A stretch of DNA of 64,000 bases from Comamonas terrigena NBRC 13299 (GCF_006740045.1 NZ_AP019749.1:1073001-1137000), one strand, 5' to 3'. Shown: positions 9,118 to 17,935, counted from the stretch's first letter. A program made the numbers and translations. Notes: a model not told the origin generated them from the letters alone.

Positions 9118-9756
9118 ATGGATGTGCAGACGTGGTGGGCTTTCTTTATGGCGTGTTGGCTGATTGCCTTGTCGCCAGGGTCGGGCGCGGTGCTGTCCAT
9201 GAGCCACGGGCTGAACTACGGCCTGCGCAAGAGCAGCGCCACGGTGTGCGGCCTGCAACTGGGCCTGCTGCTGATTCTGCTGGTGGCCGGCGGCGGCGTG
9301 GGCACCTTGCTGATTGCCTCGGAATGGGCGTTTGCGGCGGTGAAGATCCTGGGGGCCTGCTACCTGATCTACCTGGGCTGGAGCCAGTGGCGCAGCGTGG
9401 GCAACGGTCTGGACATCGGCCATGCCCAGGGCGCTCCGGCCCTGACCTGGCGCCAGCGCGTGCTGGCCGGTTTTCTGACCAATGCCACCAACCCCAAGGG
9501 GATCATCTTCATGGTGGCGGTGCTGCCGCAGTTTCTGACCGAGCAGCGCCCGCTGTGGTTGCAGCTGGCCATCATGTCGGCGACTTGCATTGGCGTGGAC
9601 ATGGTGGTGATGCATGGCTATGCCGGCAGCGCCAGTGCACTGCGCCGCTGGATGCGCAGCCCCGAAGCCATGCGCTGGCAGAACCGTGTCTTTGGCGGCT
9701 TGCTGATGCTGGTGGGGATCGGCCTGTTCTTTGTGCAGCGCGGCGCCGGCCACTGA
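9118..9756 (+). CDS. LysE/RhtB-family amino acid exporter
   Basis: The 212-residue inner-membrane protein has about six hydrophobic segments and the family's N-terminal SPGSGAVLSMSHGLNYGLR motif, followed by the FLTNATNPKGIIFMVAVLPQF signature of LysE/RhtB translocators. These export amino acids such as lysine, homoserine or threonine; the substrate cannot be predicted. The ATG at 9118 gives the normal length for the family. It is divergent from the DUF1841 gene with about 170 bp between starts. Confidence 0.9.
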   Translation: MDVQTWWAFFMACWLIALSPGSGAVLSMSHGLNYGLRKSSATVCGLQLGLLLILLVAGGGVGTLLIASEWAFAAVKILGACYLIYLGWSQWRSVGNGLDIGHAQGAPALTWRQRVLAGFLTNATNPKGIIFMVAVLPQFLTEQRPLWLQLAIMSATCIGVDMVVMHGYAGSASALRRWMRSPEAMRWQNRVFGGLLMLVGIGLFFVQRGAGH

Positions 9757-9904
9757 ACGCACCGGTATCCAGGTCAACACTGCATGCGCTACTGCCGCGC
9801 TTGAGCAGTCGTTTGGCCTGTAGGGAGGGCCACATCCTGGGGCTTTCCCTCAACTGTCCCGTGACCGACAAAGCCTGCGCGGCCTGCTGGCTACAGTGGG
9901 TCGC

Positions 9905-10378
9905 ATGACGAAACGACGCTTTGCCTCTTACGCCGATGTGCGTGCTTCCGTGGGCCAGGATGTGGCCGTGACGGACTGGATCACCATCACCCAGGAGCAG
10001 GTCAACCAGTTCGCCGAGGCGACGGGCGACCACCAGTGGATTCATGTGGATCCCGAGCGGGCCAAGAAGGGCCCGTTTGGTGCGCCGGTGGCCCATGGCT
10101 ATCTGACGCTGTCGCTGCTGGCGCAGTTCATGCAGCAGACAGTGACGGTGGATGGCGCCACGATGGGCGTGAACTACGGTCTGAACAAGGTGCGCTTTCC
10201 CGCCCCCGTACCGGTGGGCAGCCGGCTGCGCGCCCACATCAAGCTGCTGGCGGCCGAGCCGGTGCAGCCCGACGGCATGCAGATGACCTGGGGGGTGACG
10301 GTGGAGCGCGAAGGCAGCGACAAGCCCGTGTGCGTGGCCGAGACGCTGAGCCGCAGCCACGGTGCGGCCCAGGGCTGA
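9905..10378 (+). CDS. MaoC-family dehydratase (hot-dog fold)
   Basis: The 157-residue single-domain hot-dog protein carries the hydratase 2 motif ATGDHQWIHVDPERA, with the catalytic Asp/His pair, then GAPVAHGYLTLSL. These enzymes add water to trans-2-enoyl-CoA or act as related thioester dehydratases. The ATG at 9905 (MTKRRFASY) is preferred over an in-frame GTG nine bases upstream. It stands alone, followed by a strong terminator. A second MaoC-type gene lies at 50954-51409. The in vivo substrate is unknown. Confidence 0.88.
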   Translation: MTKRRFASYADVRASVGQDVAVTDWITITQEQVNQFAEATGDHQWIHVDPERAKKGPFGAPVAHGYLTLSLLAQFMQQTVTVDGATMGVNYGLNKVRFPAPVPVGSRLRAHIKLLAAEPVQPDGMQMTWGVTVEREGSDKPVCVAETLSRSHGAAQG

Positions 10379-10407
10379 ACGCCGCCGTCTTCTTTTTTCG
10401 GTCCCAT

Positions 10408-10443
10408 GAAAAAGCCCCGTCTGCGCAGGCAGCGGGGCTTTGC
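10408..10443. terminator. rho-independent terminator
   Basis: AAAGCCCCG pairs with CGGGGCTTT around an inner CTGC/GCAG mini-stem. It lies 30 bp after the MaoC stop, with an A-run on the left, so it may also end the convergent DUF4148 transcript. Confidence 0.8.
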
Positions 10444-10483
10444 ATTGGGCGCTTTTGCCAGGAGCAAATGCGCGGGCTGGGGC

Positions 10484-10804
10484 TTACAGCTCGCCGTGCA
10501 CGATGCTGCCGTCCTTGATGGCGGCCAGGGTTTCGGCACGCACGGCCTCGCGGCTCACGGCCGAGCGGGTGGTCAGCTCATCGGCACGCAGTTGCAGCTG
10601 GTCGCCTTCGGCCACGGCCATGCGGTGGTTTTGGCGGGCATCCTGCAATTCAGCCAGCACCTGCGCACGGGTCAGGGTGCTGTGGCTTTCCACCACGGGA
10701 GGCCAGCCTTGCTCGCCCAGGGGAGCCGACATACCGGCGGCCTGGCTGCCCAGTGCGGTCAGGGCCAGAGCTGCGGCGATGCTGAGGGTGTGAATGCTTT
10801 TCAT
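10484..10804 (-). CDS. exported DUF4148 protein
   Basis: This 106-residue protein has a Sec signal peptide (MKSIHTLSIAAALALTALGSQAA) and the DUF4148 pattern: LTRAQVLAELQDARQNHRMAVAEGD. Such small periplasmic proteins occur in many copies in Burkholderiales and have no assigned function. The 186-bp region upstream is AT-rich relative to its surroundings and should hold its promoter. It converges on the MaoC gene. Confidence 0.85.
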   Translation of the reverse strand: MKSIHTLSIAAALALTALGSQAAGMSAPLGEQGWPPVVESHSTLTRAQVLAELQDARQNHRMAVAEGDQLQLRADELTTRSAVSREAVRAETLAAIKDGSIVHGEL

Positions 10805-10990
10805 GGAATGTCCTTTTCGTTCAACTTCCGGTGTGGCGCTGTGGCGTTACCGTATGGATGAACTGTAGATCGTTCCATATGTGAAGATAAGCATGTAAAT
10901 TTACGACTCATTGTTTCGAATTCATTGTCAATGAGACGGAACTTTTGCACTATTTCAGGCATCGTGCACCGAAGCGGTGCCGCCGCAGTC

Positions 10991-11476
10991 TCAGCCTGCC
11001 GTCTGGCCTGCGGGGGCGGCAAAACCGTTCTGGCGCCAGGCCTCGAACACCGTGACCGCCACCGCATTGGACAGGTTCAGGCTGCGCTGGCCTGCCACCA
11101 TGGGCAGGCGCAGGCGCTGGCTTTCGGGAAAGCTGTTGCGCAGATCCGCAGGCAGGCCTCGGGTTTCGCAACCGAAGACCAGCCAGTCGCCGGGCTGGAA
11201 GGCCAGATCAAACGCCGGGCGGCTGCCATGGGTGGTCATGGCAAACATGCGCTCGGGCGCGGGCTGCATGGCGGTCAGAAAGGCTTGCCAGTCGGCATGG
11301 CGGCGCACCGGGGCGTATTCGTGGTAGTCCAGCCCGGCGCGGCGCATGTGGCGGTCTTCCATGGAAAAGCCCAGGGGCTCGATCAGGTGCAGATCGCAGC
11401 CGGTGTTGGCGGCCAGGCGGATGACGTTGCCCGTGTTCGGTGGAATCTCGGGCTCAACAAGAACAATGTGGAACAT
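10991..11476 (-). CDS. trmL: tRNA (cytidine(34)-2'-O)-methyltransferase TrmL
   Basis: The 161-residue SPOUT methyltransferase shows motif 1 [18 protein letters not shown], motif 2 FGCETRGLP and motif 3 [15 protein letters not shown], which form the trefoil knot and the SAM pocket. The length and motif order fit TrmL, which 2'-O-methylates the wobble base of leucine tRNAs. The start is the ATG at 11476 ([11 protein letters not shown]). The longer frame to 11977 overlaps comF and lacks homology. It lies 73 bp downstream of comF on the same strand, possibly co-transcribed. Confidence 0.93.
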   Translation of the reverse strand: MFHIVLVEPEIPPNTGNVIRLAANTGCDLHLIEPLGFSMEDRHMRRAGLDYHEYAPVRRHADWQAFLTAMQPAPERMFAMTTHGSRPAFDLAFQPGDWLVFGCETRGLPADLRNSFPESQRLRLPMVAGQRSLNLSNAVAVTVFEAWRQNGFAAPAGQTAG

Positions 11477-11549
11477 AAGGGGCGTATTGTCCGCTGTGAC
11501 CGCCGTCCCTGTGGTGCGCACCCCTATGGCGCAGGTGTGAGGTAGGGGG

Positions 11550-12251
11550 CTAGGGCGTGCGGGCCAGGGCCACGGCATGCACCTGGCCGGCGCCTGCGGC
11601 CAGCAGCGCCTGCGCGGCGGCCTGCAGGGTCGCGCCCGTGGTGATGACATCGTCCACCAGCAGCACGGTCTTTCCATCCAGCAGGCCCTGGTGTTGCGGT
11701 GGCACGCTGAAGGCGCCGCGCAGATTGCGCAGCCGTGCGGCGCGGCCCTGGCGCATCTGGGTGGGCGTGTCGTGCGTGCGTTGCAGCAGCTGCGGCTGGA
11801 TGGCCGGGCAATCCAGCGCGCGGGCCAGCAGCAGTGCCTGGTTGTAGCCGCGGCTGCGCAGGCGCTGCGGGGACAGCGGAATCGGGATGGTGAGCGCACA
11901 GCCGTCGCGCAGCGCGGGCCAGGCGGCGTGCTGCTGCAGCCATTGCGCCAGATGGCGGCCGACGGCCGGCTGGGCATGGAGCTTCCACTGCGTCAGCGGC
12001 AAGGCCCAGGGGTAGCCGTAGTCCACGGCGACCAAGCAGTGCTGCAGCACCGGCGGGTGGCGCAGGCATTGCCCGCAGTGTGCGCCGGCATGTGCATCCG
12101 GCAGGCGCAGGGCGCAACTGCGGCAGCGCGGCACATGCTGTGCAAAACGCGCCTGGCACTGCGCGCACAGTGGCTGCGCGGGCCAGCTGCCGCAGGCCAG
12201 GCACTGGCTGGGAATGCGGGCGGATAGCCATGCCGGGATGTGCAGACGCAT
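11550..12251 (-). CDS. comF: ComF-family phosphoribosyltransferase-like protein
   Basis: This 233-residue protein has an N-terminal Zn-ribbon-type region (CLACG, CAQC, CRSC, CGQC) and a C-terminal phosphoribosyltransferase fold with the PRPP-loop signature [13 protein letters not shown]. ComF proteins are linked to competence and DNA uptake in some bacteria, although many carriers are not naturally competent. It is divergent from the BioC-like methyltransferase gene at 12335. The start is the ATG at 12251. Confidence 0.92.
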   Translation of the reverse strand: MRLHIPAWLSARIPSQCLACGSWPAQPLCAQCQARFAQHVPRCRSCALRLPDAHAGAHCGQCLRHPPVLQHCLVAVDYGYPWALPLTQWKLHAQPAVGRHLAQWLQQHAAWPALRDGCALTIPIPLSPQRLRSRGYNQALLLARALDCPAIQPQLLQRTHDTPTQMRQGRAARLRNLRGAFSVPPQHQGLLDGKTVLLVDDVITTGATLQAAAQALLAAGAGQVHAVALARTP

Positions 12252-12334
12252 GGAATCAATATACTGCCGCCCGCAGCGCCACCGTCATGCCGGATGTGCG
12301 CCGACTGTCCGATTGCCTCCCCATCTGTTGTTCC

Positions 12335-13246
12335 ATGTCTACTGCTCTGCCGCCCACCATCGACCCCGTTGCCGCCGCCCGCTGGCAGGCCCAGGCGCCT
12401 GCGGCATCGCCGTGGCTGCACGAAGAGGTGGCGCGCCGCATGCAGGACCGCCTGCAGTGGATGGCCAAGCCGCCGCAGTCGTGGCTGGACTGGGAGCCGG
12501 TACGCGGCGGACTGCAGGCGCACGCACTGGTGGCGCAGCGCTATCCGCAGGCGCAGTCCTGGGTGCATGAACCGCAGGCGCAGCGCGCCGAAGCGGCGCA
12601 CAAGGCGCTGGGCAAGGCCTGGTGGAGCATGGAGCGCTGGGCGGGCAAGCAACCCCGCTTTGGTCTGCCGGCTGCCGGGCAGGAAGTGGACATGCTGTGG
12701 GCCAATATGCAGCTGCACATGGCGGCAGACCCGCTGGCCCTGCTGGCGCAGTGGCACAAGGCTCTGGCGGTGGATGGCTTTGTGATGTTTTCCTGCCTGG
12801 GGCCCGACACGGCCCAGGAGCTGCGGGACGCCTACCAGCAGGCGGGCTGGCCGGCGGCGGGCCACAGCTTCACGGACATGCACGACTGGGGAGACATGCT
12901 GGTGCAAAGCGGCTTTGCGGAGCCGGTGATGGACATGGAGCGCATCACGCTGACCTTTGCTTCGCCCGAGCGTCTGCTGCAGGAATTGCGCGAGCTGGGA
13001 TGCAATCTGCATCCGCAGCGCTTTGCCGGTCTGCGTGGACGGCAATGGCGTCTTGACCTCCATCAATTGCTGGATGGCGCGCTGCGTTTACAGGAGCAGG
13101 ATGGACAGCTGGCGTTGACCTTCGAAGTGGTCTACGGCCATGCTTACAAGCCAGCACCCCGGGTCCGTGCGGCCGGGGAAAGCAGTGTGCCGTTGGACGA
13201 TATGCGGGCGATGTTGCGGCAAGGTCGCAACACGGGTTTGCGATAA
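12335..13246 (+). CDS. BioC-like methyltransferase with a degenerate SAM motif
   Basis: The 303-residue protein resembles BioC (malonyl-ACP O-methyltransferase) in its C-terminal half: a DMLWANMQLHM region, the DMHDWGDMLVQSGFAEPVMDME segment and ITLTFASPERLLQELRELG. The glycine-rich SAM motif I, normally VLDLGCGTG, is replaced by SWLDWEPVRGGLQAH, so SAM binding is not obvious. The bioBADF operon lies 47 kb away. The start at 12335 (MSTALPPTID) is chosen because RWQAQA follows at the usual distance; an earlier in-frame start at about 12287 is possible. It could be the biotin-pathway enzyme or a diverged paralogue. Confidence 0.7.
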   Translation: MSTALPPTIDPVAAARWQAQAPAASPWLHEEVARRMQDRLQWMAKPPQSWLDWEPVRGGLQAHALVAQRYPQAQSWVHEPQAQRAEAAHKALGKAWWSMERWAGKQPRFGLPAAGQEVDMLWANMQLHMAADPLALLAQWHKALAVDGFVMFSCLGPDTAQELRDAYQQAGWPAAGHSFTDMHDWGDMLVQSGFAEPVMDMERITLTFASPERLLQELRELGCNLHPQRFAGLRGRQWRLDLHQLLDGALRLQEQDGQLALTFEVVYGHAYKPAPRVRAAGESSVPLDDMRAMLRQGRNTGLR

Positions 13247-13737
13247 CACAAAAGGCGCTTATGCCCCTTTGATTCCACGCAAAGCGACCTACAATTTTTT
13301 CAACCACTGACACACGAGCTTTTCTCCAGACCGCATGACTCCAGGCTGGGGAGAGGGCCCCCACGGCCGCATGCCGTCAGGAGAAAAAAATTGGTGTTTC
13401 GCATTGCCTTGGAGTCGGGCCTGCGCCCTGCGCGCGCACAGGCCTGCATGCTGAAGTTTCACGCGACGCAGAGGGCGTCTTCTCGGGCTTTTCAGGCTGC
13501 TTCCTGGAAACGCGTCGGCACTGCTTCATCCACTATTTTCTTTGCGGCGGCACAGGCTGTGGTGCTGCAGCTTGCGGTTGGCCTGCGTGCAGGCATGGAT
13601 CGATGTGGGCGTACCCGTGGGAGCGGGCTGCGCCGCGCTGGTTGGTTTTTCTGAGTTGAGTGCGCGCAGGTGTGCGGCTGTAGCCCCCTGCCTGCCAGGT
13701 TCCCTGTTTCTAGTGGCCCAAGACTTGAGCGAGAACT
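13247..13737. other. 491-bp non-coding leader region upstream of coxB
   Basis: No gene is confidently seen here. It contains a likely sigma70 promoter near 13269-13295, a run of short complementary segments around 13320-13380, and at 13391 a TTG-started 87-codon frame preceded by AGGAG. That frame has no recognisable homology and an Arg/Ala-rich composition typical of chance frames in GC-rich DNA. The stretch is best read as a long 5' leader for the cox operon. Confidence 0.5.
13269..13295 (+). promoter_or_regulatory. candidate sigma70 promoter for the cox operon
   Basis: TTGATT (13269-13274) and TACAAT (13290-13295) are separated by 15 bases, one or two short of the optimum. Using TTTGAT instead gives 16. 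It is the only good -10-like hexamer between the BioC-like stop and coxB. It would leave a leader of about 435 bases. Confidence 0.4.
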
Positions 13738-15306
13738 ATGAAAAGCATCCCCTTTCGGCCCCTGCGTCTCACGATGATGTCCGCTGCAGCCTGGATGGCG
13801 CAGGCGGCCTATGCGGTCCAGGACCTGCCCGGCGGCCCTGCGGTGCGTCAGCTCAATCTGCACCCCCCGGTCACGCGCATTGCACAGGAGCAGCATTTTC
13901 TGCACTGGATGATGCTGGGCATCTGCACGGTGATCTTCGTGGCCGTGTTTGCGGTGATGTTCTATTCCATCTGGAAACACCGCCGCTCCCAAGGCGCCAA
14001 GGCCGCCAATTTCCATGAATCGGCCACGGTGGAAATCGCCTGGACCATCGTGCCCTTCATCATCGTGATCCTGATGGCCTTGCCGGCCACCAAGGTGCTG
14101 GTGGCGCAGAAGGACACCACCAATGCCGACCTGACCATCAAAGTGACAGGCTACCAGTGGAAATGGGGCTATGACTACCTGAAAGGGGAGGGCGAGGGGC
14201 TGAGCTTCATCTCCACGCTGGACACCAGCCACCGGGTGTTGTCCAACAGCGGCAATGTCAAGGATGCGCCGCCCGACTATCTGCTCAAGGTGGACCAGCC
14301 GCTGGTGGTGCCGGCCGGCAAGAAGGTGCGCATCATCACCACCGCCAACGATGTGATCCACTCCTTCATGGTGCCTGCCTTCGGCATCAAGCAGGATGCG
14401 ATTCCCGGCTTTGTGCGCGACACCTGGTTCAAGGCGGAAAAGCCGGGCGACTACTACGGCCAGTGCGCCGAGCTGTGCGGCAAGGAACACGCCTACATGC
14501 CCATCCATGTGAAGGTGCTGCAGTCCGACCAGTACAAGACCTGGGTGGAGGAAGAAACCAAGAAGGCTGCCTCCAAGCGCGACGATCCCAACAAGGAATG
14601 GAAGCTGGACGAGCTGGTTGCGCGCGGCGAAAAAGTCTATGCCGCCAACTGCGCGGTCTGCCACCAGCCCAATGGCAAGGGGGCGGGCCCCATCAAGGCG
14701 CTGGATGGCAGCCCGGTGGTGCTGGGGCCGCTGGCGGAGGCCATGCATGTGGTGCTGGAAGGGCGCAACAACGGTGCCATGCCTTCGTGGAAGGCGCTCA
14801 GCGATGTGGAGCTGGCCGCGGTGCTGACCTTCGCCAAGAACCACTGGAGCAACAAGACCGGGCAGCTGATCCAGCCCGCGCAGTTCAAGGATGCGCGGGG
14901 CGGCAAGTTCCCCGAAGGCGGGGCGGCAGCCCCCGGCGCGGCACCGCCCGCTGCGGCAGAACCTGTGGCAGGGGCAGCTGCTGCCGCGCCACAGCCCTAC
15001 CAGGTGTTTTTTGCCACGGGCGACAAGGCGCTGAATGCCGAGGCGCAGGCCGTGGTGGCCCAGGCTGCGGAGTATCTGAAAGCGCATGCCGACAGCAAGG
15101 TGGCCCTGTCGGGCTTTGTGGATGCCACCGGCAATGCCGACCAGAACACCGAACTGGCCAAGCAGCGCGCGCAGAACGTGGCCAAGGCCCTGACGGATGC
15201 AGGTGTGGCACAGGAGCGCATTGCCCTGCACAAGCCCACCACCATCACCGCAGGTGCCGGGTCCGATCAGCAGGCCCGTCGTGTGGACATCGTGGCCGCG
15301 CAGTGA
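13738..15306 (+). CDS. coxB: cytochrome c oxidase subunit II fused to cytochrome c and OmpA-like domains
   Basis: The 522-residue protein has three parts. The first is COX2: a signal-like N terminus, membrane helices at about 58-78 and 100-118, and the Cu-A site with His208, Cys243, Glu245, Cys247, His251 and Met254. The second is a cytochrome c domain with CAVCH at 305-309 and a candidate Met348 ligand. After a Pro/Ala linker (395-420) comes an OmpA-like domain (420-522) ending in the family pattern LAKQRAQNVAKAL and QQARRVDI. Subunit II takes electrons from cytochrome c at the periplasmic face. The OmpA domain suggests contact with peptidoglycan. It is the first gene of the cox operon. Confidence 0.95.
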   Translation: MKSIPFRPLRLTMMSAAAWMAQAAYAVQDLPGGPAVRQLNLHPPVTRIAQEQHFLHWMMLGICTVIFVAVFAVMFYSIWKHRRSQGAKAANFHESATVEIAWTIVPFIIVILMALPATKVLVAQKDTTNADLTIKVTGYQWKWGYDYLKGEGEGLSFISTLDTSHRVLSNSGNVKDAPPDYLLKVDQPLVVPAGKKVRIITTANDVIHSFMVPAFGIKQDAIPGFVRDTWFKAEKPGDYYGQCAELCGKEHAYMPIHVKVLQSDQYKTWVEEETKKAASKRDDPNKEWKLDELVARGEKVYAANCAVCHQPNGKGAGPIKALDGSPVVLGPLAEAMHVVLEGRNNGAMPSWKALSDVELAAVLTFAKNHWSNKTGQLIQPAQFKDARGGKFPEGGAAAPGAAPPAAAEPVAGAAAAAPQPYQVFFATGDKALNAEAQAVVAQAAEYLKAHADSKVALSGFVDATGNADQNTELAKQRAQNVAKALTDAGVAQERIALHKPTTITAGAGSDQQARRVDIVAAQ

Positions 15307-15340
15307 TGCGCAGCAGGCAGTGAATACCGGAGACATTCCT

Positions 15341-17023
15341 ATGAGCGCCGTATACCCCCCATCCCACACCCCGGGCCCCGAGGTCGATGTCCATGGCGGC
15401 CACCATGACCATGGTGCGCACGATGACCATGGTGCGCACGATGACCACCATCACCACCAGCCCACGGGCTGGCAGCGCTGGCTGTATGCCACCAACCACA
15501 AGGACATCGGCACGCTGTACCTGCTGTTCGCCTTCACCATGCTGATGGTGGGCGGCGTGCTGGCGCTGCTGATCCGCGCAGAGCTGTTCCAGCCCGGGCT
15601 GCAGATCGTCAACCCCGAGCTGTTCAACCAGCTCACCACCATGCACGGTCTGATCATGGTGTTCGGGGCCATCATGCCGGCCTTCGTGGGCTTCGCGAAC
15701 TGGATGATTCCGCTGCAGATCGGCGCCTCGGACATGGCGTTTGCGCGCATGAACAACTTCAGCTTCTGGCTGATGATTCCGGCGGCCATCATGCTGGTGA
15801 CCTCGTTCTTCATGCCCGGTGGCGCACCGGCTGCAGGCTGGACGCTGTATGCGCCGCTGACGCTGCAGATGGGCCCATCGATGGACACCAGCATCTTTGC
15901 GATGCATATCCTGGGCGCCAGCTCCATCATGGGCTCGATCAACATCATCGTCACCATCCTGAACATGCGGGCTCCCGGCATGACGCTGATGAAGATGCCG
16001 ATGTTCGTCTGGACCTGGCTGATCACCGCCTACCTGCTGATCGCAGTGATGCCGGTGCTGGCCGGCGCCATCACCATGACGCTGACCGACCGTCACTTCG
16101 GCACCAGCTTCTTCAACCCCGCGGGTGGTGGCGATCCGGTGATGTACCAGCACATCTTCTGGTTCTTCGGCCACCCCGAGGTCTACATCATGATCCTGCC
16201 GGCCTTCGGCATCATCAGCCAGATCGTGCCGGCCTTCAGCCGCAAGAAGCTGTTTGGCTACACCTCCATGGTGTACGCGGTGGCGGCCATTGCCATACTG
16301 TCCTTCATCGTGTGGGCGCACCACATGTTCACCACGGGCATGCCGGTCACCGGCCAGCTGTTCTTCATGTACGCCACCATGCTGATCTCGGTGCCCACGG
16401 CCGTGAAGATCTTCAACTGGGTGGCCACCATGTGGCGCGGCTCCATGACGTTCGAAACCCCCATGCTGTTTGCCGTGGGCTTCATCTTCGTGTTCACCAT
16501 GGGCGGCTTCACGGGACTGATCCTGTCGATGGCGCCCATCGACACCCAGCTGCAGGACACCTATTACGTGGTGGCGCATTTCCACTATGTGCTGGTGGCG
16601 GGCTCCCTGTTCTCGATGTTTGCCGGCTACTACTACTGGGCACCCAAGTGGAACGGCGTGATGTATTCCGAGCTGCGCGGCAAGATCCATTTCTGGGGTT
16701 CGCTGGTCTTCTTCAACATCACGTTCTTCCCCATGCACTTCCTGGGCCTGGCCGGCATGCCGCGCCGCTATGCCGACTACCCGATGCAGTTTGCCGACTT
16801 CAACATGCTGGCCTCCATCGGTGCCTTCGGCTTTGGCCTGATGCAGGTGTACTTCTTTGTCTTTGTGGTCTGGCCCGGCATGCGCGGCCACGGTGCGCCG
16901 GCACCACAGAAGCCCTGGGACGGGGCAGAAGGCCTGGAGTGGGAAGTGCCATCGCCCGCCCCCTTCCATACTTTCGAAAACCCGCCCAAACTGGACGCCA
17001 CCGCAACCCGCGTGATTGGATAA
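15341..17023 (+). CDS. coxA: cytochrome c oxidase subunit I
   Basis: The 560-residue, 12-helix subunit carries the haem-copper centre. Visible signatures are ATNHKDIGTLYLLF, the Cu-B/haem a3 region FFGHPEVYIMILPAFGIIS and WAHHMFTTGMP, and the helix X histidine region YYVVAHFHYVLVAG. The cytoplasmic N terminus is His/Asp-rich (about residues 18-39) and is encoded by short tandem repeats of ACCATGGTGCGCACGATG. The start at 15341 follows GGAGACATTCCT. It lies 34 bp after coxB in the same operon. Confidence 0.97.
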   Translation: MSAVYPPSHTPGPEVDVHGGHHDHGAHDDHGAHDDHHHHQPTGWQRWLYATNHKDIGTLYLLFAFTMLMVGGVLALLIRAELFQPGLQIVNPELFNQLTTMHGLIMVFGAIMPAFVGFANWMIPLQIGASDMAFARMNNFSFWLMIPAAIMLVTSFFMPGGAPAAGWTLYAPLTLQMGPSMDTSIFAMHILGASSIMGSINIIVTILNMRAPGMTLMKMPMFVWTWLITAYLLIAVMPVLAGAITMTLTDRHFGTSFFNPAGGGDPVMYQHIFWFFGHPEVYIMILPAFGIISQIVPAFSRKKLFGYTSMVYAVAAIAILSFIVWAHHMFTTGMPVTGQLFFMYATMLISVPTAVKIFNWVATMWRGSMTFETPMLFAVGFIFVFTMGGFTGLILSMAPIDTQLQDTYYVVAHFHYVLVAGSLFSMFAGYYYWAPKWNGVMYSELRGKIHFWGSLVFFNITFFPMHFLGLAGMPRRYADYPMQFADFNMLASIGAFGFGLMQVYFFVFVVWPGMRGHGAPAPQKPWDGAEGLEWEVPSPAPFHTFENPPKLDATATRVIG

Positions 17024-17026
17024 GCC

Positions 17027-17185
17027 ATGCACACCGCTCCTTCCAAACCTTCGGCCGGTCTGCACGACCGCACCACGGCCTACCAGCTGCAGCGCCAGAA
17101 GAACCTGCGCATGGCGCTGATCCTGGCGTCGATCGCGGCCGTGTTCTTTGTCGGTTTTGTGGCCAAGATGGCCTTGCTGCACTGA
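17027..17185 (+). CDS. cytochrome oxidase small assembly protein
   Basis: A 52-residue frame begins 3 bp after the coxA stop: MHTAPSKPSAGLHDRTTAYQ, then a single membrane helix (about residues 30-50) and a short tail. Such tiny one-helix proteins sit between coxA and ctaG in many Burkholderiales cox operons and are annotated as oxidase small assembly proteins. Identification rests on position, size and topology. A 157-bp GC-rich gap follows before ctaG. Confidence 0.75.
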   Translation: MHTAPSKPSAGLHDRTTAYQLQRQKNLRMALILASIAAVFFVGFVAKMALLH

Positions 17186-17341
17186 GATGCACACTTCGCT
17201 GCACCGCTTCGCGTCCGTCCCTTGGGGGGATGCCACCCTGCGCTGCGGGAGCGCCCCGGGTGGCCGTCCTGTGGCGGGGGCGCGCCGGTGGCCGCAGCGG
17301 CGGGCGCCGTGTCAATGCGCAGTGGACTGCGCACAGGAGGG

Positions 17342-17935
17342 ATGATGGCCGTGCACCGCGACAACCTCCGGATGGTGGGCAAGCTGGCCGTGGTGGCCGT
17401 GGGCATGTTTGCCTTCGGCTATGCGCTGATTCCGATCTACAAGCATGTGTGCGAGGCGCTGGGCATCAATGTGCTGGCCGTGTCGGAGCGGCAGGTGCCG
17501 GGCAATTCCTCGGCCGTGCCGGCCAACACCCAGGTGGACACCAGCCGCACCATCACCGTGGAGTTCGACGCCAATGCGCGGGGGCCGTGGGAGTTCAAGC
17601 CCGAGCGCCGTTCGCTGCAGGTGCATCCGGGCGAGCTGGCGACGGTGATGTATGAATTCCAGAACGTGCAGAACCACCGCATGGCGGCGCAGGCAATTCC
17701 CAGCTATGCACCGCGCAATGCCGCGCCGCACTTCAACAAGCTGGAGTGCTTCTGCTTCAACCAGTACGTGCTGGAGCCGGGGGAGCGAAAGGAATGGCCG
17801 GTGGCGTTTGTCATTGATCCCAAGCTGCCCAAGGATGTGACCACCATCACCCTGTCCTATACCTTCTTTGAGGTGGGGGGCAAGACGCCGCCCGCACCCG
17901 TGGCCAGCGTGGTCACCGGCAAGGAGCAGTCATGA
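17342..17935 (+). CDS. ctaG: CtaG/Cox11 copper chaperone for cytochrome c oxidase
   Basis: The 197-residue protein has one N-terminal membrane helix (about 14-32) and a periplasmic immunoglobulin-like domain with the Cox11 copper motif KLECFCFNQ. It delivers copper to the Cu-B centre of subunit I. Other family landmarks are YALIPIYKHVCEALGIN and ITLSYTFFEV near the C terminus. The start is one of two adjacent ATGs (17342 or 17345) after CAGGAGG. It overlaps the DUF2970 gene by 4 bp (ATGA). Confidence 0.96.
   Translation: MMAVHRDNLRMVGKLAVVAVGMFAFGYALIPIYKHVCEALGINVLAVSERQVPGNSSAVPANTQVDTSRTITVEFDANARGPWEFKPERRSLQVHPGELATVMYEFQNVQNHRMAAQAIPSYAPRNAAPHFNKLECFCFNQYVLEPGERKEWPVAFVIDPKLPKDVTTITLSYTFFEVGGKTPPAPVASVVTGKEQS

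Noticed and set aside
13391..13654. 87-codon TTG-started frame before coxB
   Set aside because: It has a good ribosome-binding sequence, but no homology and a chance-like composition. Reported only within the leader region.
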